Positions 5,562-7,169 of a stretch of 7,169 bases of DNA are shown piece after piece; the stretch's first letter is position 1; every line of letters begins with the position of its first letter. Below the pieces are notes generated by a model. That model was not told the origin of the DNA. It did not search any database and saw only the letters and a list, made by a program, of their open reading frames with translations. Source of the stretch: Oceanococcus sp041625325 (GTDB lineage Bacteria > Pseudomonadota > Gammaproteobacteria > Nevskiales > Oceanococcaceae). The translations under genes were made by a program, and so were the position numbers. The stretch is taken from assembly GCA_041625325.1 (NCBI GenBank), contig JBFJTN010000187.1, positions 1 to 7,169 on the forward strand, read 5' to 3'.

Positions 5562-6629
5562 ATGAAACGCAGCCTGAGGGAGTGGATGCTGGGCGCAGGC
5601 CTGGCCATGTTGGTGATCGGTCCGGCCGGGGCGATCGAATTTCCGGAGAAGTATTTCCTGTTCAACGCCTATGCGGTGGAACCGGATGAACTGCGCAATG
5701 TCGAGGACAGCGCGGTCGGCTTCGATATCGGTTTCGGCCTGCAGCTGACCGAACAGATCTACGCCGAGGCGCGAGGCTTCCGGGTCAATTTCGAGACCGG
5801 CCCGGTCAACCGGCAGGCCTTCTACGACAGCGGTTTCGCCCTGGACCTGCAGTACCTGATCGGCAAGCGCGGCGATTTTTCCGCCTTTGTGGTGGCCGGT
5901 GGCGGGGTGTCCTTCTACGATGTGGGCAATTCCGCACAGGATGACACCGCCTATCACGCCAGCGCCGGGCTGGGCCTGCTCAGCCGCGGGCTGACCAGTT
6001 CCAAGATCCGCCTGCGCCTGGAAGGGCGCGCGATCCGCGAAGGCTACGGTGACGGGCTGGATGATGTCCGGGTCGGCCTGGGCCTGGAGATTCCGCTGGA
6101 TCCGGTCGAGGTGGTGGTGCGCGAGGTGCCGGTGCAGAAGGTGGTCGAGCGCCAGGGACCGCCCAAGAGCGATACCTACCCGCCGCGTCCCATCGACTCC
6201 GACGGCGATGGCGTGCTGGACAACTTCGATGCCTGCAAGGGCACCCTGCCGGGCACCCGCGTGGACCGCTCGGGCTGCGCGGTGCCGGAGCAGGCCGTTC
6301 GCCTGGAGGGCGTGCAGTTCGAGCTGGGCTCGGCGCGGCTGACCCCGAATTCGCTGCATGTGCTGAATCAGGCGGCCGCGGCCATGCACGGCCAGCCGAC
6401 CATGCAGGTGGTGGTGGCCGGGCACACGGACAGCCTGGGCGATGCCAAGTACAACGAGAAGCTGTCCTGGGCCCGGGCCCAGGCGGTGGCGGACTACCTG
6501 ATCAAGAACGGTGTGGCGGCGACCCGCCTGTCCGTGATCGGTTATGGGGAGGACGCACCGGTGGCCAGCAATGAAAGCGAGGCCGGACGCAAGCTCAACC
6601 GGCGGGTGGAGCTCGAAATCCGCAAGTGA
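5562..6629 (+). CDS. OmpA-family outer-membrane protein with peptidoglycan-binding domain
   Basis: This 355-residue protein tethers the outer membrane to peptidoglycan. A Sec signal peptide covers residues 1-24 (core MLGAGLAMLVIGPAGA). The N-terminal half (about 25-180) is a beta barrel with strands such as VGFDIGFGLQL, IYAEARGFRVNF, FSAFVVAGGGVSFY and VRVGLGLEIPL. The hinge contains VVVREVPVQKVVERQ, then an acidic thrombospondin-3-like element DSDGDGVLDNFD (212-223), probably calcium-binding, with Cys225 and Cys239 likely forming a disulfide. The OmpA_C domain (about 247-353) has GHTDSLGDAKYN, LSWARAQAVADYL and NRRVEL. Asp290 and Arg305 lie 15 residues apart, like the diaminopimelate-binding Asp271 and Arg286 of E. 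coli OmpA. ATG at 5562 has AGGGA six bases upstream. The longer frame from 5523 adds residues ahead of the signal peptide and is rejected. The HemD-like gene follows after 44 bases with no terminator between. Confidence 0.92.
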   Translation: MKRSLREWMLGAGLAMLVIGPAGAIEFPEKYFLFNAYAVEPDELRNVEDSAVGFDIGFGLQLTEQIYAEARGFRVNFETGPVNRQAFYDSGFALDLQYLIGKRGDFSAFVVAGGGVSFYDVGNSAQDDTAYHASAGLGLLSRGLTSSKIRLRLEGRAIREGYGDGLDDVRVGLGLEIPLDPVEVVVREVPVQKVVERQGPPKSDTYPPRPIDSDGDGVLDNFDACKGTLPGTRVDRSGCAVPEQAVRLEGVQFELGSARLTPNSLHVLNQAAAAMHGQPTMQVVVAGHTDSLGDAKYNEKLSWARAQAVADYLIKNGVAATRLSVIGYGEDAPVASNESEAGRKLNRRVELEIRK

Positions 6630-6673
6630 AGTCGTGGCATGATGGCACTCGGGTCTGAGGCTCGGGGTCGCAC

Positions 6674-7169
6674 ATGAACGAGACCACTGCGGAACTGGCC
6701 GGCCGCCGCATCGCGGTGCCGGAAACCCGCCAGCTGGACGTGCTGGCGGGCCTGCTGGAGCGGCGCGGCGCGCAGGTGCTGCGCTGCCCGCTGGTCGGCA
6801 TCCATGACACCGACAATGTCGAACAGGTCCACTGCTGGCTGGATACCTGCATCCGCCTGCCCTTCGATGACCTGATCCTGCTCACCGGCGAGGGCCTGCG
6901 TCGCCTGCTGGGCTTCGCCGAGCGCTACGGCGTGCGCGAGGACTTCATCGCGGCCATCGCCAAGAGCCGCACCATCGTGCGCGGGCCGAAACCGGCCAAG
7001 GCGCTGCGTGATATCGGACTGCGTGCCGATATCAGCGTGACCCCGCCCACCACCGACGGCCTGATCAAGTCCCTGCGCGATGAGGACCTTTACGATCGCC
7101 GTATCGGGGTGCAGCTCTACGGCCAGGAGCCGAACGAGCCGCTGCGCCACTTTCTGGACGAGGCGGGCG
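6674..7169 (+). CDS. Uroporphyrinogen-III synthase (HemD-like), 3' partial
   Basis: The first 165 residues of a HemD-superfamily protein are visible; the gene runs off the right edge. HemD cyclises hydroxymethylbilane to uroporphyrinogen III, the precursor of heme, siroheme and cobalamin, in the cytoplasm. Recognisable pieces are RRIAVPETRQLDVLAGLLERRG (residues 11-32) at the start of the first half-domain, DDLILLTGEGLRRLL (65-79), IVRGPKPAKALRDIGL (101-116), PPTTDGLIKSL (124-134) and RIGVQLYGQEPNEPL (143-157). The TGEGLRRL and LYGQEPN forms differ from the classical E. coli-type HemD and match a divergent branch that, in some bacteria, is fused to a winged-helix domain. The missing C-terminus would settle which. 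ATG at 6674 has GGGG six bases upstream. Distance and strand suggest possible co-transcription with the ompA-like gene. Confidence 0.85.
   Translation, partial: MNETTAELAGRRIAVPETRQLDVLAGLLERRGAQVLRCPLVGIHDTDNVEQVHCWLDTCIRLPFDDLILLTGEGLRRLLGFAERYGVREDFIAAIAKSRTIVRGPKPAKALRDIGLRADISVTPPTTDGLIKSLRDEDLYDRRIGVQLYGQEPNEPLRHFLDEAG

Noticed and set aside
5466..6425. 319-residue antisense open frame opposite the OmpA gene
   Set aside because: His/Gln/Ala-rich shadow of a GC-rich gene with clear OmpA motifs on the plus strand.
6542..7150. 202-residue antisense open frame across the ompA end and HemD-like gene
   Set aside because: The plus strand encodes the conserved OmpA C-terminus and HemD motifs; the antisense frame shows no family features.
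1..7169. CRISPR array, tRNA, rRNA or insertion sequence
   Set aside because: No regularly spaced repeats, cloverleaf sequence, rRNA motif or transposase motif was seen on either strand.

Overview
The window reads as ordinary chromosomal DNA from a high-GC Gram-negative proteobacterium, most likely a gammaproteobacterium. The reasons are an OppF-type peptide transporter ATPase, several outer-membrane beta-barrel proteins with Sec signal peptides, a ComM/YifB ATPase, and strong G/C third-codon bias in nearly every gene. No RNA gene, insertion sequence, phage gene or CRISPR array is visible. The exact taxon cannot be fixed from the sequence.

Layout, left to right. (1) 1-485 (+) is the C-terminal part of an OppF-type ABC transporter ATPase, cut by the left edge. 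(2) 532-1245 (+) encodes a TorF-family putative porin (TIGR02001/Gcw_chp), closed by a clear intrinsic terminator at 1266-1294. (3) 1425-2495 (+) encodes a larger, porin-like secreted barrel protein. The non-coding DNA on both sides of it carries GC-rich hairpins that share two 11-base words in the same order. (4) 2622-2993 (+) encodes an HPF/RaiA-type ribosome-associated protein. (5) 3024-4517 (-) is comM (yifB), convergent with the HPF gene, only 30 bases apart. (6) 4616-5247 (-) is a compact vapBC toxin-antitoxin pair whose genes overlap by one base, with ATATGT-type boxes and a TTGACA hexamer upstream. (7) 5318-5561 has no recognisable gene and separates vapB from the divergent ompA-like gene. 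(8) 5562-6629 (+) encodes an OmpA-family protein with a barrel, a DxDGDG-type acidic linker and a peptidoglycan-binding domain. (9) 6674 to the right edge (+) is the start of a uroporphyrinogen-III synthase (HemD-like) gene, 44 bases after ompA.

How the genes fit together. Four of the eight loci concern the cell envelope and solute uptake: OppF-like, TorF-like, porin and OmpA. The rest are a ribosome hibernation factor, a DNA branch-migration ATPase, a stress-linked toxin-antitoxin module and a tetrapyrrole enzyme. There is no sign of one dedicated pathway or of an undescribed multi-gene system. The least explained items are the paired hairpin repeats around the porin, the porin's extended C-terminus, the repeated boxes upstream of vapBC and the divergent HemD-like protein.
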